Assembly: GCA_006384855.1 (NCBI GenBank)
Contig: VCJN01000185.1
Coordinates: 35,001 to 99,000, forward strand
Direction: 5' to 3'
DNA: 64,000 nt
From: Tetraselmis striata
Taxonomy: Eukaryota > Chlorophyta > Chlorodendrophyceae > Chlorodendrales > Chlorodendraceae
Part shown: in pieces, positions 12,720 to 39,099 of the stretch
Numbering within the stretch: position 1 is the first letter of the stretch
How the letters are laid out: each line of letters begins with the position of its first letter
Notes under the pieces: generated by a model
The model's input: the letters and a program-made list of their open reading frames with translations, nothing else
Told to the model about the DNA's origin: nothing
The model's database searches: none
Translations under genes and position numbers: made by a program

Positions 12720-14570
12720 CCACCGGGTACGACGCAACTGGCAAGCCTGGGCGAACATCGGCGCCGGACGCATGCATATACGGTCGTCAACATGATCCGC
12801 AACAGCGTGCGTATCCCATTCAAGAGCGGGCCGCCCGCTCCGTTTCACCAAGGGGTCTCGATAAAGGACGCCACCCCCGACCAACTACGCTTCATGGACA
12901 ACGAGCTGGCTCGCTTCCTGGCTAGCGGAGCGTGGGAGGAAGGCCACCGCTCGCGGTAGGTCTCGCGGCTGTTCCTCGTCCCGCCTAAGCCTACGCCTAA
13001 GCCTAAGCCTAAGTGGCGGCTCATCATCGACCTACGACCCCTCATCCGGTACTGCGAGGAGCGGGACCTGAGTTTTGAGACCCTCGAGTGAATGCGTCCA
13101 TCACCGGCTTGGCCCGCCCGGGTGACTACATGCTCTCCATGGACCCACATGCCGGCTTCTGCTATGCCGTCGGTATTCCTCCCGTAGACATAAACTATTT
13201 TACCGTCGACTACAGAGGCAAGCTCTACCTACCGGTTGGCGGGGCTCCCCATAGGGTGCCTAGAGTCTGAGCCCCTGGTATTGTTGCTCGATCATTGCGG
13301 CGTTCAACCGCCACCTGCGACGCCCCGACTTAGTAGTAACCTCCCAAGGGGTGCATCGCGCCAAGCTCAGTATGTTGCGACGTCAGGCGCTGCGCAACAG
13401 CCACTTCCGTGGCTGCCGCATGCTCCCCTACATGGACGATTTCACGTTCGTTGCGTCCAGCCGGGCTCAAGCCTATGTTGTGCGCGACCGTCTCACCTCC
13501 CTGCTCGGAAGGCTAGGTCTCAGCCGGCACCCCGACAAGGGTCAGTGGGAGCCGGTACAACGGCTGGAGCACCTCGGCTTGGTGTTCGACTCACCTCACA
13601 AAGCGGTGCAATTTTAGCCCCCGCCCTCGAACACTCGATTCACTCGCTGTTACAGCCCTCGGCCTTATCCGCGGTGCTAAGCGAGGCAAGCGATGGCTGT
13701 CTATGCGAGAGCTCGCGTCCTTTGCATGTCGTGCCAAGTTTCTGTTCCTCGACATCAAGCCGGTGCGGTTCTACTTGCTCAAGCTGCACGACGTGCTCCG
13801 CACGAAGGACTCGTGGAGCGGGCGCGTCAAGATGACGCACTACCACCTCCGTCGCGACCTCGAATGGCGGGTGGCGGTCCCCAGCCACAGCAACGGCCGC
13901 TCCATCTACAAAGCCGTGGAGACGGCCTACATGCATGTCTACAACTCTGGCTAGGGGCGGGGCGCCGTCCTCAACGATACCACCCAGGCGCGCGGTTGCT
14001 GGTACGGGTGCGACCGCGAGATGCACATCACCTACACGGCGCAGCTCAAGGCTGTCCGGCACGGCGTGCTCACCTTCCTCTCGGAGCTGCGAAGTCGAGA
14101 GGTGCTGCTCGACGAGGACAACATGGGGGTGGTCCACATCCTCATCAACCTCACCACCCGCTCTCCTCTGCTCATGACAAAGCTACGAAAACTGCGGTTC
14201 GTCCTTGACTCCAACGACATCTCCATCCGTGCATGCTATACATCAAGACAACGGCGAATATTTGGGTTGACCGCCTAAGCCGCGAGATTAGGCGGTCATT
14301 CAACCTACGCCACTTCAACCACCTCGACAACATTTGGGGGCGTCGCACCATCGAACGCTTCGCTACCACGGAGAACGTGTGGCTCCCGCGCTACAATTGC
14401 CGCTTGCGTCACCCTTGCAACGAGATTTCCGACAGCCTGTGCCTCTCCGATGGCGCGTGGCGTCGTGAGCACAAATGGTGCAACCCGCCGCGGGGCCTCA
14501 TCGACGACCTCGTCATCAAACTCCAACCTCCGGCGCGGCGGCCACCGTCATCGTTTCCTATTGGCCCGAC
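12720..14570 (+). pseudogene. DIRS-type RT/RNase H/methyltransferase-like polyprotein, frameshifted
   Basis: The pieces run in order but in changing frames. The RT fingers give IRNSVRIPFKSGPPAPF (about 12793) and KWRLIIDLRPLIRYC (about 13010). The RT palm has the metal-binding YMDD in LPYMDDFTFVASS (about 13427-13465). The RT thumb gives HPDKGQWEPVQRLEHLGLVF. An RNase H-like part follows with YMHVYNSG (about 13930), EMHITYTAQLKAVRHGVL and LLDEDNMGVVHIL. The C-terminal block GRRTIERFATTENVWLPRY plus WCNPPRGLIDDL (about 14338-14515) is the methyltransferase-like domain that follows RNase H in DIRS-group polyproteins. In-frame stops (for example at 12957 and 13952) and at least three frameshifts show it is dead. 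The finger region carries a small expansion of CCTAAG hexamers (12986-13012), read as alternating Pro-Lys. Confidence 0.75.
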
Positions 14571-14856
14571 CGCAGCTGCCAATCATCATCGCCTCTCGGA
14601 AATGGCATTAGAGGTGGCTGTCTTCCCATCCTCGTCCCCGGACCTCTTCGCGCCCCGCCGGCGCTTGGGCGTGCTCGCTGGCGTCGGTCCTCCCAGGTGG
14701 CCAGTGGTCGCCTTTCGGCTCCCCCTCCGAGCCCGGTGCCCGCCCCCGGATTTTTACCGCCCCTCGTCTGCCCCTCGGGTCGGCCGGCGCCCTCTTGCAT
14801 CGTGCCTCAAGATCGACGGTCTCCGCAAACCACACAACATACCCCCTCCCTTCGAA

Positions 14857-15167
14857 GTGTTTACTACCAGTTGTTGGGGTTGCCTTACCGTCTGGCGACC
14901 ACTGCACGGGCTCGCCCGCGTACACGGTACACATGTGGCACGCATGCAACACACACAGCTATACACCGTACTAAAACCACGGTAGTATGAGTGTGCTTCA
15001 ACACCCGAAATCTCAAGAGAGAAACTGCCATACAAACGAGCACGGTCAACTCCAGCACGGCGCGGTGAGTCGACCCCACTCGAGGCAGAATTCTTATAAA
15101 CACTAGCGGGCTATCGGCTGTCCCCATCTTCCATCTTCGCGCCCTGCCTACCATGTGGCGGGCCCCC
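14857..15167 (+). repeat. Right LTR-like direct repeat
   Basis: Starts GTGTTTACTACCAG and ends CCATGTGGCGGG. It is the collinear partner of 11819-12136. The many point differences between the copies imply an old insertion. Confidence 0.7.
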
Positions 15168-16554
15168 TCCCTCCCTCCCTCACTTCGTGCTTTCTGTTCT
15201 TGCGGGCTGCTGACACACTTTCCTGGATTGAGAAACCACTGTAACCCAAGCCAAAGCGCCTTCTCGGCAATAAATCCACACAGCCCCCGCCTCATTTGAA
15301 ACATTTGCTGCGCGATGTCATCGTCCGCCGCTTCGGGCTGTGTTATGCAACAGTACAGAGTAGTAGTGCGCTACGGCAACACTCGCACCTAGTCGCAACG
15401 TGTGTACAGCTGGAAGTCAAATGGGAGAATATTACACCGGCGAAGAATTATGCTGCGGGCCGGAGCGCACATATTCGCAGGACGATCATCCGCATATGTC
15501 AATATGTGGCGGCGCTTATCCCCATGCGCTATTTATTCCTTTTATCTTGTAATTATTTAGATTTAAACTCTGCCACGCTGGTGATGAGGTGGCGGCCAGT
15601 CAGTCTCCTATCCGGGACTTTGATGCTCGCGCGGGCATGCACGCTGTGTCCCCCAGCCAGGTCGTCGGTGGGCCGACTCAAGGCCTGATGAGCGCTGCGT
15701 TGCGATGACACGCGGCGGGATCACCGCATTGCTCTCATCGCTCCCTCCAATCATTCCCCGCACCAAACTAACCCCACCACTCGCACCGCGCTCCCTGTCC
15801 TCACTTACCACTCGCCGGATCATACGGGTGAGTCTCACTCCTTCACGCTCTTTGAGGCGCGTCGTTTCTGAATCCAACGGGCCGATCCTTCCGTCCCAGT
15901 TCGTTCGGCGCGTCTCTCAGTATTCCAGTGCAGCTGTTCCCCTCGCTGGCCGCGCGCCGATCTGCCCCCCCCCCCCCCCCCCCCCCCGCACCCCCTCACC
16001 TCCCTCCTTCAGCGCGCTTCTGCCCTGACTGTTGGGCCTCCGCCCTGGGCCACTTCCCGGCTCCGTGAAGCGACCCTGTTCCAGCATTTCCACGGCCGTG
16101 CGTACCGATGCTGTAGGCCTGTCGATCTCTGCCTGGTAACGGCCTCCGTATCCCGCGGACGAGCTTCTGCGCCCGGGTCGCCGCTGAATCGACGGGGCGG
16201 CTCGGGCGGCGGCTAAACCCTCGCTCGGCTCGGACGCAAGCAACCGGGAAAGGATGCCGGGGTTAGAAAGGAGAGGGGGGGGGGGGGTCTCCGCCACACG
16301 TATAGCCGAAATCTGCCGCTGCCGCTGCCTTCGCCCTGCTTCTCGACCTCGCTGCCTGTCCTTGCGCAGCACGACTGCCGGATCGCCCCCGACTCCCCAC
16401 TCCGCCGCCTCCGCGACTCACCCACACACGCCAGTACTGATGCGCCATGTCGCTTGGCCCTCTAGACCCAAACCCGCAGCGACCACCGCCCGCGAGTGCC
16501 CCCCACAGCCGCCCGCGTCACTGACCTCCAACCCTGACAGGACCCAAAGCAAAG
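15168..16554. promoter_or_regulatory. Upstream region of SQD1
   Basis: 1.4 kb between the retroelement and the SQD1 start. It turns strongly C-rich toward the gene (poly-C at about 15965-15987; pyrimidine-rich 16250-16550). It probably includes the SQD1 promoter and 5' UTR. I see no supported ORF and no defined motif. Confidence 0.35.
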
Positions 16555-23064
<6,510 letters not shown>

Positions 23065-24071
23065 GCTGGGAGGGCGCCCCCCCCGCCTGCCCTACCCCTC
23101 CCATACCCCAACGTACCCTACGCCCCACAGCCCTTAACCTCCAACGCTTCCAACAACGGATGTGGTGTAAAGCAAGCCAGCCGTACCGCCCGGCATGTGG
23201 TGAGCCGCTACTGATCGGCGACCCATGGGACATCCGGCGGCGAAAATGAAGGCCAATGCGTGGCTGGTGGTGAATGAGGACTTTGTGGCACTGCCGAGCA
23301 GCGCGGCGGGAATAATCCCTACCGCCATGCCGCGCGCATACATCGGGCGAAGCACATGTGCGGCCACCTGCTCATCTGACACGCCAAAGGCGCCAAGGGG
23401 CCAGCCGAGCGGTGCCCATTGATGACAAAAGCGAATGGGGAAGGGCACACCCGACGACGGGAAACGATGAGTGAGGAGACGCAAGGGGGAAATGCGTGCA
23501 AACATGGGGTGACTCTTGAATGGGGGTTGTGTGTTCCTGCCACGCAGCGCGGCGGTGGTACCCTCCGCCATTCCGCGCAGACGCTGGTTGAAGCACATGT
23601 GGGGACACCTCGAAGATGGCGACACCTGCAGCTGTCGCCCCACCGTGACGAGGGGGCAAGCGGTGAGGCAGGCAGATGCATGAAAGATGAACACATGTTG
23701 GGTGTCGCAACCAAAGGGGGGGGGGGGGGGGAGCCAAGCCGTGTCCACCGAGGAATCAAGTCAACAAGAATTGTGTTTTCTTTCGTGTTGACCATCAGTG
23801 AATTAGTGTTCTAACAAGCGGACATCACGATCCAAATACGAATCGAGGGATCACACAGTCACGGGCGGCATGCCGGCTATCAACCTAGTCGGTCACCGCT
23901 TGGTACACACACATTTGTGGCATGTGTATAATACATCACTCGGCGTGGTCCGGCGGCAGTGTCGAGGTCACAACCGTAGCGCCAGGTGGCCGATGCATCC
24001 TCCGGGCGCTGGCGACTCGTCAAGAAATCATCGCGTGGCGTTTATGTGCCGAGGCCCGGCCTCTGCGCCAC
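23065..24071. other. Convergent intergenic region (SQD1 / aldo-keto reductase 3' ends)
   Basis: 1.0 kb between two stop codons. It should carry both 3' UTRs. A TGTAA (the usual green-algal poly(A) signal) lies at about 23165, 100 bp after the SQD1 stop, and could serve that gene. A poly-G run is at about 23716-23730. The long minus-strand ORFs here have no recognisable content. Confidence 0.35.
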
Positions 24072-27000
24072 TCAGTCCTCGAGGGAAGGGTCCCTGTGCT
24101 CCAGGTAGATGGCATCGATCGCGTCGAGCACGTCGTCCGTCAGCGGCGGCGAGGCCGCGAAGACGCTCAGATTCTCGCGCAGCTGCTCCTCGCTAGTTGC
24201 GCCGATGATGGTCGAGCTGCGGGCACAGTGCAGCAGCGGGGGGCCGGGGCGGGCTCGACATTGTCAGTGCCATCCCTCCTCGCCGACAGCGGCTGCAGGT
24301 ATCACAGGCGATGGCGCAGTAATAGGAAACTAGAACTGTATGTCCTTCGAGCTGTCCGATATCGAGTCGCAATACGACCAAAGATGTATCCGTCGCACCG
24401 ATAACAATAAATAAGGACCTACACTATTTGCCCTGAATTGGGCTTGCTCGCAACTTATTGCTTGGAACACCATTATCGCTCCGCTAGGGTTCCTTGGGAC
24501 ATATGCCCTCTGGTAGGTGGGATAACTTAGACTTGATCGCAGTGCTTAAAACAATCTTAACCTTGCGCCAGCACTCCAAACCCTATAATCAAAACCCTTA
24601 CATTGCATGCTGTATATCCATAAAGCCCTACATTTTCCTGAAACCCTAATCCCTAGAAACCCGTATATATGGCATGCGCTGGTGACATGCGGTGCGTGGG
24701 GCGGGCGGCCGGGCGGCGCACTCACGGGATGAACCACTGCGCGCGGCAGAAGGCGTACGCCAGCTGCGCGGGCGACATGCCCGCCTCGGCCGCGACCTCG
24801 GCGTAGCGCGCGGCGGCGCTCTGGGAGCGGGGCGTCAGGAAGCGGGAGTAGCGCCCCGGGAAGATGGTCATGCGCGCCTGCTCGGGCATCTGCCCGTCGA
24901 AGTACTTGCCTGGCGGCACGGCCAAAGCGGGGGTCCATAATTGGGTTTTCACACGAAGCCCTCAGACGCCAGGGTAGGACAAGCCCATTCGAAGCTATCC
25001 TCGTCACACTCAGCCGCAGCGGCACCATGCACAAACTCGCAATGGAAGCCATCGAACGTCTGACGGTCCTCCGCCTCAGGCGACGCCCCCCCGGACAAGC
25101 CCCCTCCACCTCCCAGCACCGCCACGACAAGGGGGGGGGGGGGGGGGGGGGTCACCTGAGAGCACCCCGCCCGCCATGGCGCTCCAGGGCAGGATGCACA
25201 GGTCCAGGGTGCTCGGGGAGCACAGCTCCGCCAGGCTGGCCTCCGCCTCGCGGTGGATGAGGGAGTAGCTCTGCTGCAGCGCCACGGGGCGCGGCACGCC
25301 CAGCGCGTCCGCCGCCTGCACCATGCGCATCGCGCCGTACGCGGTCTCGTTGGAGAGCGCCCAGTGGCGGACCTTCCCCTCCTGGATGAGCCCGCCGATG
25401 GCTTGCACCTGGCCGCAGCATCAATGCCACGGCGGGACACCATCAGCCGTGGCGCTGAGCGCCATATCTGCGCCTCATCCGGGTCAGTGTAACATCCGAG
25501 GCGACATTCGTCCCACTTAAAAGCATACAGCTAGGGTTGCCACACGGGATCAGTATATCGCACTACCTGCTGGTACATCTACTCCTAGTCTCAAGTACAC
25601 ATTGTGCTAGTATGATGTGTAACATACTAGAACCCACCCGTTTTGGTACTAGTACAAGTACCAACCCGTACTGATACACATTGTAGTAGTACCAGCAGAT
25701 CGCGTGCGCTGTCGGGGACCACTTGTATACGTACAACTTGCGCAATCATGCTGCTCATTCAACACCACAGGACTTGCAAGGAGGGGTTAGGGGGGGGGGG
25801 GGCGCTGTCGGTTCAACTTGTTGCTGTTTATACATCCGGGCGCTCAGGTAAGGTACAAAGGCTAGGTGAGGTACGGCGGTGCCCACTTTCTGGTTGTGTT
25901 CCGCATCTACAGTCCATACCATTGGACACTTTCGGAGGGGGCGGCAGCCAGCCCTCACACGCTGACACGCTGTGATGGATCGGGGGCTTGGGGGGGGGGG
26001 GGCGTCACCTGCTCCTCAAAGGGGACCGCCTCGCGTTCTGCGGAGAGCGCAACGAGAGAATGAGCCACGCCAAGCGCGCATGCACGCACGTGGGCGCCGT
26101 GACGAGCGGGCCGGGATGACGGGATGGGGGTGGGGCGAGACGGCTCAGTGAATGCTCGATATGCCGGCACAGGGCATCACGCGGCCTTCGCCAGCATTCA
26201 TTCGGAGGCGAGCTCCGCCTACTGCCGATTGAGGCTGGGGGCGCGGGAGCGACCTGCTGCTGGGGTGCACACGCGCCGCACCGGATGCACTGAGCGGTGC
26301 CTTTGCGATGGTGTGCCGGTGCGGCTGTATCAGGCATGCATTGGCCCGATGGTCATTGGCCTTTGGCGTTTGCGGTGGGGGTACGCCACGGCCGCTGGCG
26401 TTGCTGCGGCGAGAAGGGCTCTTCCCAACGGTGAGGGCGTGGCTCTGCACTTTCTGTGGCCATAACAGTACGTGATGTGGGGTAGGGCCCGCAGTTGGGG
26501 CGCACCCAGGTCCAGCCGGTAGCGGTGCGTCCCGAAGGCCGGCACGTAGCGGTCCGGCCAGTGCAGGTAGAAGAGGTCGATGTAGTCTGTCCGCAGGCGG
26601 CGCAGCTCCGCCTCGCAGGCGGCCTTGATGCTGGCGGCGTCCAGCCGCGGCACCGCCTCCTCGCCGCGCGGGACGCTGCGGCCCGCCGGGATCCTGCCGT
26701 CTCATGGGGAATATAAGGGGGGGCATTGCGCGCATGAGCCATCACCACGCGAGCCTCTCCTGTGCTGTTGACCCCACACTCCCCCTCCCTCCTTCCCCCC
26801 CACCGCTCGCTTGTCCCGCATCCCGGGGCGGGATTGGGCGCGCGCAGGACTGCGCAGTCACGGTGTGCCTCCTGCCTTTAATGCCAGTCTCCGCCCCCAT
26901 TCAGTAGCAACCTGCAAGTGCAGCTGTGCCATTGGGTAGCTCTCGCTGATTGGCATGGTGAGCGCATATGCCAGAAGGCAGTTGATCCGGGGCCGGCATC

Positions 27001-27772
27001 GCCACCCACCACGGCTGCTTCGCGCTCCGGCCCGCCACCTGTGCAGAGGGGGGCTGTCAGTCACGCCGCGACGCTGCAGGCGTGCGCACTTGCAGGGCTG
27101 TCGCTGCCCCTGATCCGGCGAGCCCACCGCCCTCTTACATCCCCCATGCATGTATGTATCATCCAACACCCGACGCTCTATGGGATAGCCAGCTCCGCCA
27201 CAAGCGGGTGACCAGCCCAACAGCCGGCAATTCACAATCCGCACGGGGCCAGCCCACAGGCAGAGCCCACAGCCAACGGATCGCGCCAGCATTGTCAGTG
27301 CCAGTGCCGTCTCAATTGACATCGCCGCAAGGTTGTGCGTAAATGTGCGCAGATCGGCGCTCCAGCGGCGCACCTTGGACGCCACCACCATGGAGCTGCG
27401 GTCTCGCTTGGCCAGCCAGGAGCCGATGATCTCCGATGAACGGCCCTGCGTCTCCCGGCTGGGCGCCACGGGGTACATCTCCGCGGTGTCCAGGAAGTTG
27501 ACGCCCGCCTCGCCGACCGCGACGTCCAGCAGCGCGTGCGACTCCGCCTCGCTGCTCTGCCGCCCAAAGGTCATGCAGCCAAAGCACGCCTCCGACACCT
27601 CCAGCTCCGACGCGCCCAGCCGGCGAAGCGCCAGCGCCGACGAGCTGCGCGCCGTACTGCTGGCGGCCGCGCGCACGTGGCGCGCAGACGGCGCCCTCCG
27701 GCTGCCAGCCTGCCGACTGCCGGCGGAGACAGCGCGCGTGCCGGCGGCGGCGTAGTGAGTGGCAGTCGCCAT
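24072..27772 (-). CDS. Aldo-keto reductase, Tas-like, probably plastidic
   Basis: Seven exons on the minus strand: 27374-27772, 27010-27038, 26506-26693, 26009-26037, 25156-25408, 24726-24909 and 24072-24216 (408 residues, all phases consistent). The start is MATATHYAAAG at 27772. Residues 1 to ~45 are Ala/Ser/Arg-rich, like an organelle-targeting peptide. The barrel begins LRRLGASELEVSEACFG. The aldo-keto reductase tetrad is present: Asp95 and Tyr100 (NFLDTAEMYPV), Lys133 (VVASK) and His187 (YLHWPDRYVP). NADPH-site and C-terminal blocks follow: ALSNETAYGAMR, LPWSAMAGGVLSG, PSTIIGATSEEQLREN. Order and spacing match the bacterial Tas / plant Tas-like group, NADPH-dependent oxidoreductases of broad carbonyl specificity, so the physiological substrate is not known. 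Exons 2 and 4 are microexons of 29 nt each. Without exon 2 the frame breaks and the conserved VAGxxxxxxW segment is lost. Introns 4 and 5 contain sense-strand poly-C. Confidence 0.93.
24432..24540. repeat. Dispersed intron repeat, copy in aldo-keto reductase intron 6
   Basis: Contains GAATTGGGCTTGCTCGCAAC, a TAGGGTTCC block and TGGTAGGTGGGA in the same order as the copies in striatin introns 29715-29830 and 30620-30725. Diverged and non-coding. Confidence 0.45.
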
Positions 27773-29393
27773 CTTGCGGGAGGCAAGTCGGGGCAGTGCG
27801 CTGTCGTGCGTGGCGGATAGCGGGAGGGCGCGGTCCTCGAGGGACGACGACGCGTGCGCGTGGAGGTCAGCGAGGAGACGACGATAGCTGATATGTGATG
27901 GTGTGGTGTGTGCCAGCCGACCGCCGACTGGCGCAGACTTCACAATTCATCAGGTCAGGGGTTATTCCTCGCTACCGAGAGCCTCCATCACCCCACGCGC
28001 TGGAGCCGCCGGGAGCAACGCTGCGCCGCACGCGCGCCGCCCCGCGCGCGCCGCCGCTGCCGCCCAAGTAGCATCCGTAGTACATACGCGCGTGCGCAGC
28101 AGTGTCTATACCGTGCGATACCTACCGATGTGAACACGGTAGTATATAATAGCGCAGCAGTAGAGACGATACAGCACTCCACATAAGTATTTGCTGCACA
28201 TAGAAATCCGCACGCGCGTGGTGCCCAAGCCATGCTGGGGCTACTACGGGACGGCCATGGAGCCTCGTCGCGTTTCAGTGTATGCAAGCCTCGTCCTACG
28301 CCAGTGGGGCGCAGCCGTTTCGTCCACCCGGTTACTATATCATATATACCGCGCTTGTGAAAACATTTTTAGGCAATGATGGCGGCGTTGTTTGGCATGA
28401 CAAGGCTAAAACCACTCCCGGAGGTATCGAGGTACTATCTCCTGGTTGTGTGGCGCGAGGAAAAACCACATGCTGCACCCTATTTCTTTAGGAAATTTTT
28501 TCATCATTCTTGTATTACCGATTCTTTTGCTTCTTTTTTAAAGGTAATTGTCATTTTATGTATTCTAGCAGGTTTCAGCAACACATTTAAATGCCATGCT
28601 CCGAAACCAGCAACACCCGAACACTCATCCAGAACCACAACCGGGTCGCGTGAGTTTATTAGCGCACGGCGTTATCTTGCAAATGCGCGCATGTGCTGCC
28701 CTCATCCGCCAAATACACAGGTCCGTACAAAACGCTGCGTATAATATGCGGATGCTGAAATGCGCCCGTAGGAGCCGCCCGTTACTGCTACAGCCGTTTG
28801 CTTGCGCCGCATCACTCCTCCCCAAGCATCCAAGCATCCAAGCAACGAGCACTACTCCCCTAGCGCACACATATATGATCACATGGGCGCCTCTATATTT
28901 CTTTCCAATATATATTTCTGCAATACATGGTTGGTAGGTTCTTTGGGGATGCGCTGAAGCAGCAGATGAGGACGGACGACTCGCCCGTGCTGCTGACACA
29001 CATATACTGATGCATTGACTTATGCGAACTTAAACATCCCCCAATGAGGCATTGGATCGTTGAGCAAGGGCAAGTCACAGGAACTGCATCACGGCATTGC
29101 AATGCGCTGCACAAAACCGACATATGCAATCATATGTTAAAGGCATCATTTCATGACAACATGCCATCTCAAACGCATCCCGGATTGTGTCAGCTGCGAG
29201 CTTGGAGGGGCTGGAAGACGCTAGCCGACTCCTGTGTGTCGAAGATTGTTTTCCGTCCTGTATGCGCACAATAGCGTTGGTTTATTATTACAACATTTGA
29301 CGGCCACGCGGCGGAGCCTGCCACAGAGTGGGTCCAGATGGAGCCCGCCCCAGCTGATGGGGGCAGGTACAGAGGTGCTACACCTCGCGCAGC
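27773..29393. other. Intergenic, promoter of aldo-keto reductase and 3' flank of striatin gene
   Basis: 1.6 kb between two minus-strand genes. The half near 27773-28100 is GC-rich, the rest (28130-29290) AT-rich. Several short ORFs are present, none with recognisable content or codon bias like the neighbouring exons. Nothing else identified. Confidence 0.4.
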
Positions 29394-37269
<7,876 letters not shown>

Positions 37270-38660
37270 CGCGCGCCGCGGGGACAGCCACCAGGGGCCG
37301 GCTGTCTCCACCGACTGTCGAGACGCTAGGGCGAGCCTGGTGCCTGCGGGGTGGGGGGCAACAGCGCCAGCTGGACGCGCGCGCGCTCTGCTGAGAACCC
37401 GTTTGGCGAATAATACTGCTGCTCGCTGGCCTGGGCTGATGCAAGGAGAGGCCCCTGCTGCCCCCGCGCCTCCGTACGAGGCGGTGGCAGGGACAATCAC
37501 TGCGAGGTGGTGCCTCGCAGTGGATGGGGTTGGTTACATACGGAGTTGAGCGCCATGCCCCGGAGATTGTGCTTCCTGGTAGTGCCGGTGCTCACGGCCA
37601 GCAGGCGGCCATTCGCGCCTTCCCCCTCCCGCATCCCCCCCCCCGCGCAAACACACCCCGCCCGCTCCCCGCCGCCCGCGATCCCGCGCGCCCGCCTCGT
37701 CGTCCCGTACACTATTTTTTATACTTTTTGGTTACAGGGAGAGCGTCAAGAGAATGCACGCAAAGTACACTTTATTGGTACGAATCTATGGTGAATCTAT
37801 GGTTACATAATACCGCTAGTGCTTTTAAAACGTTTACACCTGCCCACAAAAGTCTTGCCCCCCTTGGCAAGCATCAATTGTACATTGGCCCATTACGATC
37901 CCTCACCTTCGTTTCCGACCGCGCCCTTCCATGTGTCATACGTGAACACGACGTCATGCGTGGGGGGAGCCCTAAGTGGCGTTTGTTGGGCTCTCGTTGT
38001 AAATGCCATACGTGTGTGTGTCATTGTTCAGAGTTAGTAATGAATTTGATAACCCAATCAGTGTCACAAGGGCACGATTTTTTAATATATCGAACGTATA
38101 TGCGTTCTATTTGTACGGATGCACGCCAAGAGTAGTTAACTATACCATCGTAGAGCACATTCACAAAGGCGCGCTCTCCCACCCGTCGGCATGCAAGCAA
38201 GTGAGCAGTTCCCGCAAAACGGCCAATACTGCGACAAAGGCTTGCTCAAAAGCCAGCCCACATACAGTTGCTGTCCGCATTCAATGCGCCCTCGGTAGAG
38301 CCGGGCTTCAGCCCATACTGCGCAGAGGTGCAGCCCCCGAGTCAGCGGGTGTGTCCATATTGTCACCTGCTAGGGAATCGTCTAGGGTATGTGGTAGGGC
38401 CGGCCATCAATACGCTCCCATATCCTGCTGTTGCGCTGCGCCTAGCGGGCCCCTAAGCGGGGAAAATCCGCCCGCGCGGGGCGAGTACATCGCTTTTTTA
38501 TCGGGATGCGGGTCGCGCGATAAGCCACTGTACTAGGGTTTGTAGGAGAACCTAAAAATATTTGCATCGGGCTCCCCCTACCCCCCTCGGTTATATTTCC
38601 ACCAAGGGGCCCGCCAGGGTTCGAACCTGCGCAGAGCGGAATCACGAGCGTAACAGGCAG

Positions 38661-38692
<32 letters not shown>

Positions 38693-39068
38693 CTCCGCCA
38701 CCTATCACATCTCAAGCCGTTGATGAATATTCTAGGTTAATTATATCATAAAAATGCGCCACTGTACCACTCGGCGGTCGGCGCCGCCGATGCTGACGTG
38801 GCGAGATACGGATATGGACAGAAATGTACAGGTCAAGACTTTCGAGGGGGACTGTTTATATACGCACTGCTAAAAGCAGAACGAAGGATTGCCACGAAAG
38901 AATCTTAGTTGTACGAGTACACAGTATAATGTACATCGCGAAGTCGAAGACTACTACATGTACACTACATGAATGAAGGCCCTGGACCAGTAGTTAGGTT
39001 CAGCCCTCAGGAGTCTGGCTGATCGCGCCCCACCATATCTAATAAAGGATTAGTGGCGTAATAATAAA
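37270..39068. other. Intergenic, upstream of striatin gene; contains 31-bp poly-C
   Basis: 1.8 kb. 37270-37720 is GC-rich and probably promoter/5' UTR of the striatin gene. From 37720 the DNA is AT-richer, with no supported gene. Poly-C occupies 38661-38691. Just left of it, the minus strand reads GCAGGTTCGAACCCTGGC (about 38608-38625), a tRNA T-arm/B-box-like sequence. No complete tRNA fold could be made. Confidence 0.4.
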
Positions 39069-39099
39069 TTGGCAGATTATTGCGTTGCGTGTATGCCGA

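Larger units (their letters stand above)
11819..15167 (+). mobile_element. Decayed DIRS-type retroelement inside LTR-like direct repeats
   Basis: Two direct repeats of about 315 bp (11819-12136 and 14857-15167) bound 2.7 kb that carries a broken reverse transcriptase/RNase H polyprotein on the plus strand. The repeats diverge by many substitutions but stay collinear: both begin GTGTTTACT.CCAG, share TACACGGTACA.ATGTGGCACG and GAGTGTGCTTCAACACCCGA, and end at CCATGTGGCGGG. The internal polyprotein is of the DIRS type, yet no tyrosine recombinase or DDE integrase is present. I did not find clear target-site duplications. Confidence 0.65.

Noticed and set aside
26858-27943. Single-exon reading of the aldo-keto reductase 5' part through 26858
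   Set aside because: After VVASK the frame runs into intron sequence. The family continues in exon 2 at 27038, so the donor at 27373 is used.
28376-28744. 122-codon plus-strand ORF in the AT-rich intergenic region
   Set aside because: No recognisable domain, composition unlike neighbouring exons, no splice or promoter support.
38600-38712. Functional tRNA gene
   Set aside because: The B-box-like T-arm is present, but acceptor strands do not pair and no anticodon arm of proper size can be drawn.
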